A stretch of DNA of 35,957 nt from Pelotomaculum sp. PtaB.Bin104 (GTDB lineage: Bacteria > Bacillota > Desulfotomaculia > Desulfotomaculales > Pelotomaculaceae). The notes beneath the pieces were generated by a model, which did not search any database, had not been told where the DNA came from, and saw only the letters and a program-made list of their open reading frames with translations. Location: positions 1-35,957 of the forward strand of contig MVQL01000250.1 of assembly GCA_002067205.1 (NCBI GenBank), written 5' to 3'. Positions 7,230-15,527 of the stretch are shown here, one piece after another; position 1 is the stretch's first letter, and each line of letters starts with the position of its first letter. The position numbers and the translations under genes are program-made.

Positions 7230-8156
7230 TTAAACAATCATACTGAAGTCTTTCAATAATCGCAGGTAATGGTTTGCCTCCCTGAGTACATGATCACCCA
7301 ATAACGGTAATATTATGGACCTAATTTTGCATGCAAGAATACCCTCCGTGCCTTGTCTCTTGAAATCCCTTATCCTTACGGTCGCATTCAGGCTTTCTTG
7401 TGTAACCTGGGGCAAAATGGTAATCTGATTGTGTATAGCCAGTGCCCTTGCGGTCAGCACATCAAACTCTTTACCAAAATTATTAGCTATTTCGAATAAA
7501 GCTTCCTCGGTAGGATCTAACAGTCCCCGGATAAATTTTGCATGTTCCGCCATAATCCTATTCCAAAAGGATTCCTGTTCAATTGCAAATCTTGTAATAT
7601 CAACCATCATTCTTTGTTGTAATCGAGTGAGCAGAGTCACAAACAATATGGCTTCCCTACGTATATGGTCAATTAAGAGCGGATAGTTGAATGTAAACAG
7701 TCTGCAAGACAAAACACTGTTAAGCACTGTTGTCTTAAAATTAATCAGTTCTTGTGTAACGGCAATCGCTCTCTGGTTGAGATCAAAAACCCTTTGAGTC
7801 AGCATTTGTGTATTTAATTGTTGCATCCCCTTCGTTAGAGCAAGTTCCGCTGTGGTAATACTGGTGTCGATAGGAATCCCAGTGAAAAATTCTGATGCCC
7901 TCTCAGCGTTAAGCGTGAACTCGGTAACAACTTCCCCTGAAGAGGCTACATCGGGACTAATAAAACCATTGGCGAGTGACACGGCCTCTTTTAATAATCC
8001 TTCGAATTGTTTTTTAAATGCATCTGCCTGACTAGCCAAGTTAGAACTTACAGGAGTGAATCCTCCTTCCAAGAAGAAGGAGTGTTCTTTCATTATTCTT
8101 AAAAAGAACAGATCTAAATCCAATGATTGTCTAATGAAATCATCATTTGATGGCAT
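7230..8156 (-). CDS. DUF2935 tandem ferritin-like protein
   Basis: A 308-residue protein with two DUF2935 repeats. Each repeat carries the pattern EHxxFxxG (EHSFFLEGGF near residue 24; EHAKFIRGLLDPTE near residue 211) and a later H-x-x-R-E-A helix (DHIRREAILF; DHVLREANHY). The family folds as a four-helix bundle, and the paired Glu/His residues suggest a metal site; it is found in Bacillus and Clostridia spore-formers with unknown role. The frame is open to 8243, but ATG 8156 is the better start because AAGGGGAT lies nine bases upstream and the domain begins immediately. It is a single gene followed by no clear terminator. Confidence 0.85.
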   Translation of the reverse strand: MPSNDDFIRQSLDLDLFFLRIMKEHSFFLEGGFTPVSSNLASQADAFKKQFEGLLKEAVSLANGFISPDVASSGEVVTEFTLNAERASEFFTGIPIDTSITTAELALTKGMQQLNTQMLTQRVFDLNQRAIAVTQELINFKTTVLNSVLSCRLFTFNYPLLIDHIRREAILFVTLLTRLQQRMMVDITRFAIEQESFWNRIMAEHAKFIRGLLDPTEEALFEIANNFGKEFDVLTARALAIHNQITILPQVTQESLNATVRIRDFKRQGTEGILACKIRSIILPLLGDHVLREANHYLRLLKDFSMIV

Positions 8157-8273
8157 TAAAATATCCCCTTCCCTACCATCGAAACTTATTAAATACCATT
8201 CTTGATATAAATTATATGTTGTCGCCAAATAATAGGTGAACACCGTCGAAAGCTTATCTAATTACTGTATAAT

Positions 8274-8309
8274 GCAAAAAGAAAAAGACCGAGAATTTAT
8301 CCCGATCTT
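8274..8309 (-). terminator. Rho-independent terminator of the DUF3231 paralogue
   Basis: On the minus strand AAGATCGGG pairs with CTCGGTCTT (one mismatch) and is followed by TTTCTTTTT. It lies about 150 bp beyond the 3' end of the broken DUF3231 gene and before the DUF2935 gene. Confidence 0.7.
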
Positions 8310-8459
8310 GTGTAACCATCACCAGGAGACGTAATATTACAGGATGCAATTGCCAGGTAATTGTCAGCATAAATTTGCTTATTGTTAGCGATAATAGAAG
8401 TTCTTCCATTCAAATAATCTTTACTGTAGGCAAATAAAAGGTAGCCTTATTATGGTGCT

Positions 8460-9230
8460 CTAATGTACAGGTTCCTTAGCCAGTTCCCGCCGGTCTATGG
8501 AGCGTGGAGGTTCCTCGAACCAGCCGTTCTCAATCATAATGTTTATCCCATCCTTCCCGTAGTTCACAGCTTCACCGATCAGCCGCGTATAGGTTACACT
8601 GAGGTCATGTCTTAGGCTTGATGCCATGGCCGTCGCATAGTTCCCTATGCCGATGTTGTTTAGCATTACAACGTGTTGCATCATTAACTTATCAGAGAAT
8701 GGGGGATGGTGGAGTCCGTGACTAATTCCCCGGAGTGCATTGGAACCGGAAAGTTTTCCTTTTGTAAAGCTGAACTGAATATACCCACGTGTTTCCTGGC
8801 GATCGCTGCACCCCTTGCCATGTATCCTCGAACTTGATCTGATCTGGCAACTTGCTGAAAACCGGTTACTAAGGTTCCTCCGATCTCATTAGTTCTAATC
8901 CCAAAGAAAAGGTGTTCTATTTCTTCTGCAAGTAAAGGTCTGCGTTCACCTAAAAATCCTCGCAAAAAATTCTGTTTTTTTACCGAATCTACTTTCTTAA
9001 AAGTATTAGTAACAGGTGGCCGGATATAAATTCCCTTTTTCAACATTACCTCAGAAAACCGGTTATAGTACCTTGTTGCTGACACAAGAGATTCTGTATA
9101 GAAGTCCCGTACATCCGCACGGACTGTATGTGATAGTTCATACTGTCAAGTTGAAGTCCAATTCGTACCATATTTAAGGTATCGGATGAAGTCAGTGGGG
9201 CATGGAGAGCCAGACAACCATCCATTAATC
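8460..9230 (-). pseudogene. DUF3231 paralogue with internal deletion and frameshifts
   Basis: This is a close relative of the gene at 1267-2319. The C-terminal part (8460-8700) and middle part (8684-9085) share long near-identical blocks such as FLRGFLGERRPLLAEEI and MASSLRHDLS. They are separated by a one-base loss in a C6 run (G5 at 8701-8705) just after DSTIP. A second frame change near 9135 separates LSHTVRADVRDFYTESLVSA from RIGLQLDS. At the 5' side APLTSSD is joined directly to LNMVRIGLQL, removing about 90 codons of the first domain. The N-terminal codons are lost too. The deletion shows that this is a true pseudogene even if the C-run indel were a read error. Confidence 0.85.
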
Positions 9231-9355
9231 CGCTAAATCCCACAGAAAATGTGGCCGATTGTACAACCGTTGTGCACTGATAAGTTAGTATGATTAATAA
9301 TTTATAAAATAACACACAAACTTTGAAATACTGTCTTCCATTACTTGAAAACAGA

Positions 9356-9388
9356 AAAAGAACCTCAGTTTCTCAACAAAAGGTTCTG
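9356..9388 (-). terminator. Rho-independent terminator of the TolB-like gene
   Basis: AGAACCT at 9359-9365 pairs with AGGTTCT at 9381-9387; on the minus strand the hairpin is followed by TTTTTCTG. It lies about 40 bp past the stop of the propeller protein. Confidence 0.8.
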
Positions 9389-9425
9389 ATATTTATATTA
9401 TTTGAGAATTTAACCCTATGAAATC

Positions 9426-11312
9426 TTAGTAACGGCCTAGAGTTGCCGGCAGTATTGAGAAATTGGTTAGTTGATAAAACTTATCTGCCGCGCTTTTTTC
9501 CAGGATCAAAATCTGTCCCATGCCGGGCTCCCAGAAACAAGCTTCGAAATTTTCACCGCCCTCCGCAATCACGTCATAAATCTCACTTTCAGGGTCTAAA
9601 ACGACTATTTCCCTCATCAACTGATCTTGGCCCTCGTCCCACATCTTGCCCATCATCATGATAATGCGGCCATCCGGAGTAAAGGCCGCGCTGAGGAATA
9701 CCCAGCGATCAAAGCTATAATCTATAGACTTTTTCAGGTTTCCGGAACCGTCATAAATTTTAATTTCGTCGGGAGAGGCTTTAAAAAACAAGCCTGCCGC
9801 CGTATTCACAGCAGTGACATAATTACTGATGCCAAAGTTCTCCCCAAGGTCGTTAATATTCCCTTCAGTCAAATCGACAATATGCTGATAAAAGCCGTCG
9901 TCCCAGCCGCTGATTACATGCAGCGAGCGCCCTGGCACCAACCATTCCGCACTACGGAATTTGCCTGTCATCTGTGGCAGGATTGTTTCAATGCTGCCGT
10001 CCGCCACCGATAGCTTGGCCATACCCTGCAGATGGCCGGCACCGTCTCCCAGTTCCTGTTCCAGGTCGTTAAAGTAAAATAAGTGTTGGCCGTCCGGATA
10101 CCAAACCGGGTACCAATCTTGATTGGTTTTCGTCAGTCTCTTTTTGTTGTCGCCGGATAAGTCGCAAACCCACAAACCGTTGTTGCTCTGAGCAAAGGCT
10201 ATTCTTCGGCCGTCAGGGCTAAAGGTTCCATAAAAGGTGTTATCTGCTATTATACTTTTCCCGCCATCTTTTACGGATAGCCGGCAGAGTGAGCCGTCCT
10301 TCATGTACAGCACATTTTCTCCTGCGGAGTCCCACCCAAGGTTGCGAATAAATTCTCCTTCGTCCAGCGTCTTGACAGTCCCGCCGCCCGTATCAAGCAT
10401 CAAAAGGCGGCTGTGGTTCCCCTTGTTTTCCACATCCGAGTAACTATAGCCGCTGAAAACAGCCCTTCCGCCACCCGGCGCAAATTTTAGGTCTTGGTTG
10501 AAAACGTTTATAAACAGATTACCAAATTCAATGCTATCCTGCTCGGAACCATCCGCCTCCCGGTAGACGTTCAAGATATCCGTGCTTTGTTCCCCCTGAT
10601 TATTAACCGCGACCGCCCACAAGTGGCCCATTATGCTTGTCTGGGGCAGTCGGTAGGTAATGCTGAAATACCCCTCGCTGCCAAAAGAGGTGGCTATTTT
10701 TACGGGCTCCTGCCCGGTTCCGGTCGGTGTCAGGTAAAAGTCCACTTTTTGCGCATTGTTGGATTCCACCCAGGCAGTAAAAGTCCGGGGCACGATATAC
10801 CAACCCGCGTCTATTTTGGTATAAGTAATACCATAGCCGTTAATTATAGGCTTATCCATAGTTATTTTCACCAGCCTGGAGTCCGCGTCCCAAAGCACAA
10901 CTGCTCCCAGCGTTTCAGCAATAAAACGTACCGGAGCATAAATTCGATCTTCAATGAGGAGGGCACCGGAGTCAAGCACAACATATGCTCCGTTAACGGC
11001 AGCCGTTGACTTACCGGCAGTCAGGACTATTTCTTTTCCGTTCCCTCTAAATGTAGCAACGCCCTCGTTCCAGCTTACCTCCGCCCCCAGCGCCTGCGCT
11101 ACAAAGCGGGCCGGCGCCTGGGTACGCCCATTTGTATCAATAAAAGGACGTGCATCGGGAAAGTCAACCTCATGGCTGTTAACCTGCACACGGACAGATA
11201 AATTCTCTCCCTCAGACGCCGCAACACTAACTGGTGATAGAACAACCGAAAAGAGCAAGAGCGAAATAGTTATAGCCGCGGCTAGGTGCGTTAAAGCAAT
11301 ACTTACGGGCAA
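9426..11312 (-). CDS. Secreted protein: copper-amine-oxidase-N domain plus TolB-like propeller
   Basis: A 628-residue exported protein. Residues 1-33 form a signal peptide (LAAAITISLLLFSVVLSPVSVAA). Residues 40-152 are the Cu_amine_oxidN1 domain with its paired motifs APARFVAQALGAEVSW and APVRFIAETLGAVVLWD, a cell-surface module common in Clostridia. Residues about 155-250 form a beta-rich linker. Residues 255-620 are a TolB/WD40-like six-bladed propeller with repeated FSPDGRRIAFAQS and WYPDGQHLFYF type strands. No enzymatic residues are visible, and the amine-oxidase label does not mean oxidase activity. Translation starts at TTG 11312, eight bases after GGGAGGT. It is monocistronic with its own terminator. 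The likely role is an extracellular binding or sensing protein. Confidence 0.85.
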   Translation of the reverse strand: MPVSIALTHLAAAITISLLLFSVVLSPVSVAASEGENLSVRVQVNSHEVDFPDARPFIDTNGRTQAPARFVAQALGAEVSWNEGVATFRGNGKEIVLTAGKSTAAVNGAYVVLDSGALLIEDRIYAPVRFIAETLGAVVLWDADSRLVKITMDKPIINGYGITYTKIDAGWYIVPRTFTAWVESNNAQKVDFYLTPTGTGQEPVKIATSFGSEGYFSITYRLPQTSIMGHLWAVAVNNQGEQSTDILNVYREADGSEQDSIEFGNLFINVFNQDLKFAPGGGRAVFSGYSYSDVENKGNHSRLLMLDTGGGTVKTLDEGEFIRNLGWDSAGENVLYMKDGSLCRLSVKDGGKSIIADNTFYGTFSPDGRRIAFAQSNNGLWVCDLSGDNKKRLTKTNQDWYPVWYPDGQHLFYFNDLEQELGDGAGHLQGMAKLSVADGSIETILPQMTGKFRSAEWLVPGRSLHVISGWDDGFYQHIVDLTEGNINDLGENFGISNYVTAVNTAAGLFFKASPDEIKIYDGSGNLKKSIDYSFDRWVFLSAAFTPDGRIIMMMGKMWDEGQDQLMREIVVLDPESEIYDVIAEGGENFEACFWEPGMGQILILEKSAADKFYQLTNFSILPATLGRY

Positions 11313-11536
11313 TATTTATTACCTCCCATTAAAGGTTTTTATTGATAGACGAAAAGGGCTGCCAAGCGGTTCAGCGAGCAGTGGCCAGACAACAAATATC
11401 CCGCGTGCTGCAGCAAACTGAAAAATCATTATCAAGCTTCAGCGGGCTCTAAAACTATAGTATCATTGAAAGCAAAAATAAAACCAGGAGTATAGTAACT
11501 CCCGGTTTTTTGTTCTCTTATGGAATACGTTAAAGC
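11313..11536. other. Intergenic region with terminator
   Basis: A bidirectional hairpin at 11483-11511 (ACCAGGAGT against ACTCCCGGT, followed by six T on the plus strand and TTTTATTTTT on the minus strand) ends the tiny membrane-peptide gene to the right. No other gene is visible. Confidence 0.6.
11483..11511 (-). terminator. Bidirectional terminator after YjcZ-like gene 1
   Basis: The stem ACC-x-GGAGT / ACTCC-x-GGT has a six-base loop. On the minus strand it is followed by GGTTTTATTTTTG, and on the plus strand by TTTTTT. It lies 26 bp past the 40-residue gene. Confidence 0.75.
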
Positions 11537-11659
11537 TTAGATACAAACTCCGCAACCTAAAACAAGCAGCACTAAAATTAGAAAGATGATGAAAGCCGGG
11601 CTGCCACAACCTGGGGCACATACTCCACCGGTTCCTACACCGTCTACGCCAAACGCCAC
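11537..11659 (-). CDS. YjcZ-like tiny membrane peptide (40 aa)
   Basis: GTG at 11659 follows AAAAGGAGTG with good spacing and encodes VAFGVDGVGTGGVCAPGCGS followed by PAFIIFLILVLLVLGCGVCI. The N-terminal half is glycine/cysteine-rich and the C-terminal half is one transmembrane helix with the FIIFLILxLLxLG core. This is the architecture of the YjcZ/tiny-TM family of Bacillus and Clostridia, reported as sporulation-associated. Four cysteines are unusual for so short a peptide. A second copy lies at 12206-12325 with the same layout. Confidence is high that it is a gene because of its ribosome site, terminator and paralogue; the family name is from pattern recognition. Confidence 0.75.
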   Translation of the reverse strand: MAFGVDGVGTGGVCAPGCGSPAFIIFLILVLLVLGCGVCI

Positions 11660-11844
11660 TTAGATCACTCCTTTTGTTTTTTATAACATATGTAATTTAT
11701 CATTTTTTTGTGACCTATTAGCTGCGATAATTTATGGCGAGTGAGGGTTTACTTTACCAGTTTCTTTTTTAACTGGGAGGTCTTTGAACCTCTATTACCA
11801 TTGGAACGCTGTAGGGAATTTCTTCAGACTGCAGAAGGTTCGTT

Positions 11845-11997
11845 TTATAGCGCCCGCACATGCTCGTCACCGCCTTCATCCGCCCGTGTTTCATCCTTTG
11901 TTTTATCCCTGCACTTTCGTTTTCTTAAAATAGCTTTTTTATTTGGCACTACCTGTGTTTTAGGTTTCCGCATCCATCTTTGCCGGGGCAATTTCAT
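11845..11997 (-). CDS. Possible 50-residue basic protein
   Basis: On the minus strand AAGGATG lies ten bases before ATG 11997. The frame starts MKLPRQRWMRKPKTQVVPNK and ends DEGGDEHVRAL. The first 35 residues are very rich in Lys/Arg, and the tail is acidic. It lies between the two YjcZ-like genes on the same strand. Nothing identifies its family. The opposite-strand frame at 11741-12001 lacks a ribosome site and has implausible composition, so this strand is the better candidate. It could still be chance. Confidence 0.3.
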   Translation of the reverse strand: MKLPRQRWMRKPKTQVVPNKKAILRKRKCRDKTKDETRADEGGDEHVRAL

Positions 11998-12137
11998 TTA
12001 ATTAATTCATCCTTCGATTTTATTCGTCACTTTCTGGATACTATTATAACCCCGCCAGGCCCAGGAAGAAACTAAAAATCTTATTCCTAGGTTTTCAGTT
12101 GATAACTGATCCCTGTGTTTCCGGTTCGCCGTAATGA

Positions 12138-12170
12138 CAAAATAACCACTGATCTATTAACCAGTGGTTA
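12138..12170 (-). terminator. Terminator after YjcZ-like gene 2
   Basis: AACCACTG (12144-12151) pairs with CAGTGGTT (12162-12169), an eight-base perfect stem. On the minus strand it is followed by ATTTTGTC, a modest T tract. It sits 36 bp beyond the 39-residue gene. Confidence 0.65.
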
Positions 12171-12205
12171 TTATCTGATGTAATGGGATGTTTAGTTTTT
12201 AAGAT

Positions 12206-12325
12206 TTAAATGCAACCACCAATGCAGCCAATCCCCAAAATAAGCAGAATCAAAATTAGAAAAATAATAAACGCTGAATTACCAACACCTATGCCACAGC
12301 CTACTCCTTCAGCCTCGAATACCAT
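12206..12325 (-). CDS. YjcZ-like tiny membrane peptide (39 aa)
   Basis: ATG 12325 is preceded by GGAGTG at nine to ten bases. The product starts MVFEAEGVGCGIGVGNSAFI and ends IFLILILLILGIGCIGGCI: a short glycine/cysteine-rich head followed by a single transmembrane helix. It shares the SAFIIFLIL core with the peptide at 11537-11659, so the two are paralogues about 550 bp apart. YjcZ-type peptides are linked to sporulation in Bacillus; the cysteines near the membrane surface could form disulfides or bind metal, which is speculation. Confidence 0.75.
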   Translation of the reverse strand: MVFEAEGVGCGIGVGNSAFIIFLILILLILGIGCIGGCI

Positions 12326-12518
12326 CTTGGAAATCACTCCTTTTTTTTATAGCATATGAAATAAATCCAGCGTCTGTGAATCCATGGAAAACTAGAGATG
12401 AATTTATGACCTGGGTTTGACGGGCTTGCTCAACATATTGAAACATTGAACAGTTTACATAATTTCCTAAATACTATATTATACTACTAAGGCTTTTATA
12501 GTATAGGGGGAAGTTTCA

Positions 12519-12946
12519 ATGGGACATCACCACTCTAGTTATTCAAAAATCCATAAATATGGCTTGTTTCTAGACCTGTTCAAGCAACTTTCCAACAAAC
12601 GCTCTAGTAGGGATCTCTTTAATGGACTGCCCCTATCCAACTGGCTTGGTACAGCTGGAACTACGTTTTGGGCGTACCGGTTGCAGATCTAGTCCAGAGT
12701 GGGGAAAAGCTATTAACGGATGCCACAAGAAATACAACTCCACAAGATATATTGACCTTGGGCCAGGTAACCTTATCCGCTATTGAAGCTATTGCACTTG
12801 CATTGCTGGATGAGTTCCTGGGCATGGTTATACTAGCTACTGCTTGCATAGCAAGGATTGTAAATCAGTTTTTAAAGCCTATGGCTACTTTGTCATGGAT
12901 GTTGCTGTTTGCCAGTTTAATGCCTTCAGCAGTTAAGCATCTTTAG
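12519..12946 (+). CDS. Unknown hydrophobic protein, frame broken at a T4 run
   Basis: AGGGGGAAG eight bases upstream supports ATG 12519, which reads MGHHHSSYSKIHKYGLFLDL and on to NWLGTAGTT before a stop 15 bases later. The continuing coding signal is in the next frame from 12668: GVPVADLVQSGEKLLTDATR, then a helix SAIEAIALALLDEFLGMVIL and a hydrophobic C-terminus to 12946. One extra base at T4 (12666-12669) or the adjacent G3 would restore a single protein of about 142 residues. It has two likely membrane-associated helices and a histidine-rich start. The family is not recognised. It is followed by DUF89 on the same strand, 160 bp away. Confidence 0.5.
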
Positions 12947-13105
12947 CCAGACAATTTTTCGGGCAATCTTTTATAATAGACTGCAACCGGCAGCTAATAA
13001 ATTAAAGAGATGGTAATTGCCTTTGCCACCCTATTAAAAACGATGGTTAACCTATAGTAGAATATTATTTGTTAGTAATTCAAATCACCTAACGTGGAGG
13101 TTTTA

Positions 13106-13964
13106 ATGAAAACCTTTGTTGACTGCGTACACTGTTATCTTAAACAGGCGGTCACCTGCATGACTATCGCCGGTATTTCTGAGGACAGGCAGTACTCAAT
13201 ACTATTTGAGCTCATGGATGATATCAAGGTCTTGGACCGCAATAGAACACCAGCGCAAAATTCAACGGAAATATTGTTAAAGGTATATCAGCTAATTAAT
13301 AATGACGACCCTTACCTGGAAGCAAAGCAAAAATCAAATATCCTTGCCCTTGAGCTGTACCCCCGGGTTAAAGGATTACCTGAATAGCTCCAACAAAAGG
13401 CTCAATGACGCCTTAAAAATTGCTGTTGCCGGCAACGTGATCGACCTGGGCATAAATAGGAATTTTGATATTAACGCCAGTTTAAAGAACAGCCTGAGAG
13501 TAGGCTTTGCCAAAGATGACTTTAGGCGGTTTAAAGAAAAATTGGACCAGGAAGATCAGGTAGTGATCCTGGGCGACAATGCCGGTGAAATAGTGTTTGA
13601 TAAACTGTTGGCGGAAGAACTGTCAGCAATGGGGAAAAAAATAACTTACCTGGTGAAGGGTGGGCCGATCTTAAACGACGCCACCAGGGCGGATGCCCTC
13701 CAGGTGGGAATGGATCAGATTGCACGGGTGGTCACCACAGGATCCAACCACCTCGGCGCACCGCTGGCGGAGATATCTGAAGAGGCCGCTGGAATCCTGC
13801 AGAAAGCGGGGCTGGTTATCTCAAAGGGCCAAGCCAACTTTGAATCCTTGGAGCACGAAGAGATAGCTAATGGAAAGGTTTTTTTCTTGCTAAAAATAAA
13901 ATGCGAATGTGTCGGCATAACGGCTGGGTCAAAGTTCGGCGACATTGTTTTTTTTACCCGGTAA
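13106..13964 (+). CDS. DUF89/ARMT1-like phosphatase-type protein, frame broken at a C5 run
   Basis: ATG 13106 lies five bases after GGAGG. The N-terminal part (VDCVHCYLKQA with a CxxC pair, then a helical domain) and the C-terminal part (GNVIDLG near 13440, the metal-site motif GDNAGEIVFDK near 13575, VKGGPILNDATRADA near 13660) belong to one DUF89 protein of about 286 residues. The family fold has a metal-dependent phosphatase-like site, and members act as damage-control phosphatases on small phosphorylated metabolites; the substrate here is unknown. The frame slips between ELYP and GLKDYLNSSNK at a C5 run (13360-13364) that should be C4. With that single correction the gene is intact, so a read error is more likely than decay. 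It appears monocistronic. Confidence 0.8.
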
Positions 13965-14404
13965 GGAAATTTTAAAAAACCACTGAATTATATAACGAGC
14001 AAGGATGAAAATATGAATTAAATTCACTCAATTCTTTAAAAAACCCTGGCATGAAACTAATACAAGTGCTAAAATATAAGTAGATGAATAAAAACATCTA
14101 GCCACGCCAATAGTATCGTTAATGCCCTTGCTCTTCGGAGCGGGGCTTTTTATTACCAACACAGGTAGAAAGACAGATTAAGGTTAAGTTATATAGTATT
14201 TTAATATTTGCAGGGTTCAACAATATTTACTGGTAAATTAAAATTAGATAAAAAGACATGTTTTTCCATGTTAATCTAATTAATAAATATAATGTACCAT
14301 TATTAATTTGATATCCATTATTATAGATAAATGATAACGTATGCTAACAAAGGAGATTTGTCCAATTAATTTAAATGAGGTATGATTGATTTTATAACTG
14401 AATA
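13965..14404. other. AT-rich intergenic region with one terminator
   Basis: No coding signal is seen. A GC-rich hairpin (GCCC..GCTC-TTCG-GAGC..GGGC) at 14124-14146 followed by TTTTATT is probably the terminator of the DUF89 transcript or of a short RNA ending there. The remainder is AT-rich and presumably holds the promoter for the riboswitch transcript. Confidence 0.5.
14124..14152 (+). terminator. Rho-independent terminator
   Basis: A UUCG-capped GC-rich stem, GCCCTTGCTC against GAGCGGGGC with one bulge, is followed by TTTTTATT. It lies 160 bp after the DUF89 stop. Confidence 0.7.
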
Positions 14405-14595
14405 GTTATGCTGCCGAATTCCAGTCAAATTTTAAGCACTGGGAGCGGGGAAACCAAGTTTTTGGGGTGAATCCTGAAGTATTTCAGGTAGGGTATCTTT
14501 TACCGAACCCGTCAGCTAACCTCGCAGGCGCTAAAAGAAAGGGGAAATGTCTGTGCTGATGATCATTGCATTCTTTCCTTAGCAGGGTTTTCTTT
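14405..14595 (+). promoter_or_regulatory. Cyclic di-AMP riboswitch (ydaO/yuaA type) with expression platform
   Basis: The conserved core of the ydaO-yuaA aptamer is visible in order: GCACTGGGAGCGGGGAAACC (14435-14455), TTGGGGTGAATCC (14461-14474), GGTAGGGT, ACCGAACCCGTCAGCTAACC (14502-14521) and CGCAGGCGC (14523-14531). This class binds c-di-AMP and commonly shuts off cell-wall hydrolase and potassium-transport genes. Downstream, GCTAA..GAAAG (14530-14541) can pair with CTTTCCTTAGC (14573-14583) before GGGTTTTCTTTT, a plausible terminator. It lies upstream of the CAP/SCP gene, consistent with control of a secreted wall-associated protein by premature termination when c-di-AMP is high. Confidence 0.9.
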
Positions 14596-14647
14596 TGCTT
14601 GCACGATTATCTTCTCTTAAAAAAATTTGGGCAAAAGGAGAAACTGC

Positions 14648-15352
14648 ATGATTAAGAACAAAAAACTAATTTCGTTACTCCTAACCTGTACTTTGTTAAT
14701 TACAGCGTCTTTTCTCATGTTGAATAGCTTAAAAGCAGAAGCTGCCACTAACTGTTATCAAAACTATTTCTCTGTTTTAAAAAGCAATTACCAATACCTA
14801 GACTCCTATGGTAGCTTTCCAAACTATAATTTAACGTATAATTGGAGATCCTATCCTTTCCTGAGACAAAAACTGGAACCCACAGTCCCAACAGCACCAA
14901 CAATTCCCACAACACCGACTACACCAACAATACCGGCTACACCGACTGCTCCAACAGCGCCTACCACTGGACTAACTGCTGAAGAACAGCAAATGGTCGA
15001 TCTTGTCAATCAAGAACGGGTGAAGGCAGGCTTACAAAAGCTTGAAGTTGATCTGCGGCTCGTAAAGGTTGCCCGCATGAAATCACAAGACATGATTGAT
15101 AACAATTATTTTAGTCACCAGTCTCCAACTTATGGATCTCCGTTTGACATGATGAAGTCCCAGGGTATCACTTACAGTTACGCGGGAGAAAACCTCGCCG
15201 GTAACCAATCGGTTCAGGCAGCGCACACAGCCCTGATGAATTCATCTGGGCACAGGGCAAATATTCTAAATCCAAATTTTAACCGCTTGGGCATAGGTAT
15301 TGTCCAAGGCGGGCCTTACGGGATGATGTTCACACAAGAATTTACAGACTAA
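14648..15352 (+). CDS. Secreted CAP/SCP-domain protein (YkwD-like)
   Basis: Starting at ATG 14648 (AAAGGAG seven bases upstream; the earlier frame start at 14627 overlaps that site), the protein has 234 residues. Residues 1-33 are a signal peptide ending LKAEA-A. Residues 34-80 are Tyr/Asn-rich. Residues 80-112 form a Pro/Thr-repeat spacer (TAPTIPTTPTTPTIPATP). Residues 115-234 are a CAP domain with LTAEEQQMVDLVNQERVKAG, the histidine motif YFSHQSP, YAGENLAGN and the SSGHRANILNPNFNRLGIG signature. Bacterial CAP proteins of this type are secreted and wall-associated; biochemical activity is not settled. Expression is probably governed by the c-di-AMP riboswitch just upstream. Confidence 0.9.
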   Translation: MIKNKKLISLLLTCTLLITASFLMLNSLKAEAATNCYQNYFSVLKSNYQYLDSYGSFPNYNLTYNWRSYPFLRQKLEPTVPTAPTIPTTPTTPTIPATPTAPTAPTTGLTAEEQQMVDLVNQERVKAGLQKLEVDLRLVKVARMKSQDMIDNNYFSHQSPTYGSPFDMMKSQGITYSYAGENLAGNQSVQAAHTALMNSSGHRANILNPNFNRLGIGIVQGGPYGMMFTQEFTD

Positions 15353-15411
15353 AAAAAGGCTATCAATAGAAAGATGATCTAAAAATCTTGTTAGCCCTAT
15401 CTTGATTTAAT

Positions 15412-15455
15412 CTAAGGGTTGTCGCTAAATGTAGTGATAACCCCTTAGTAATTTT
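15412..15455 (+). terminator. Probable terminator after CAP gene
   Basis: CTAAGGG (15412-15418) and CCCCTTAG (15441-15448) form an imperfect hairpin followed by TAATTTTAT. The T tract is weak. A second, poorer hairpin (AGGCTA/TAGCCCT) lies just before it. Confidence 0.4.
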
Positions 15456-15527
15456 ATGCCTGAAACAAACTGGAGCCCCTTGGTTTAGCGGTTTGATTAA
15501 TATGATGGCTACGAGAGGTGTGACTAG

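Noticed and set aside
9443..11421. Several plus-strand frames opposite the propeller gene
   Set aside because: Shadows of a long, GC-biased minus-strand gene with a clear signal peptide and domains.
11741..12001. 86-codon plus-strand frame rich in Phe, Ser and Arg
   Set aside because: No ribosome site; the opposite strand has a better-supported small basic ORF.
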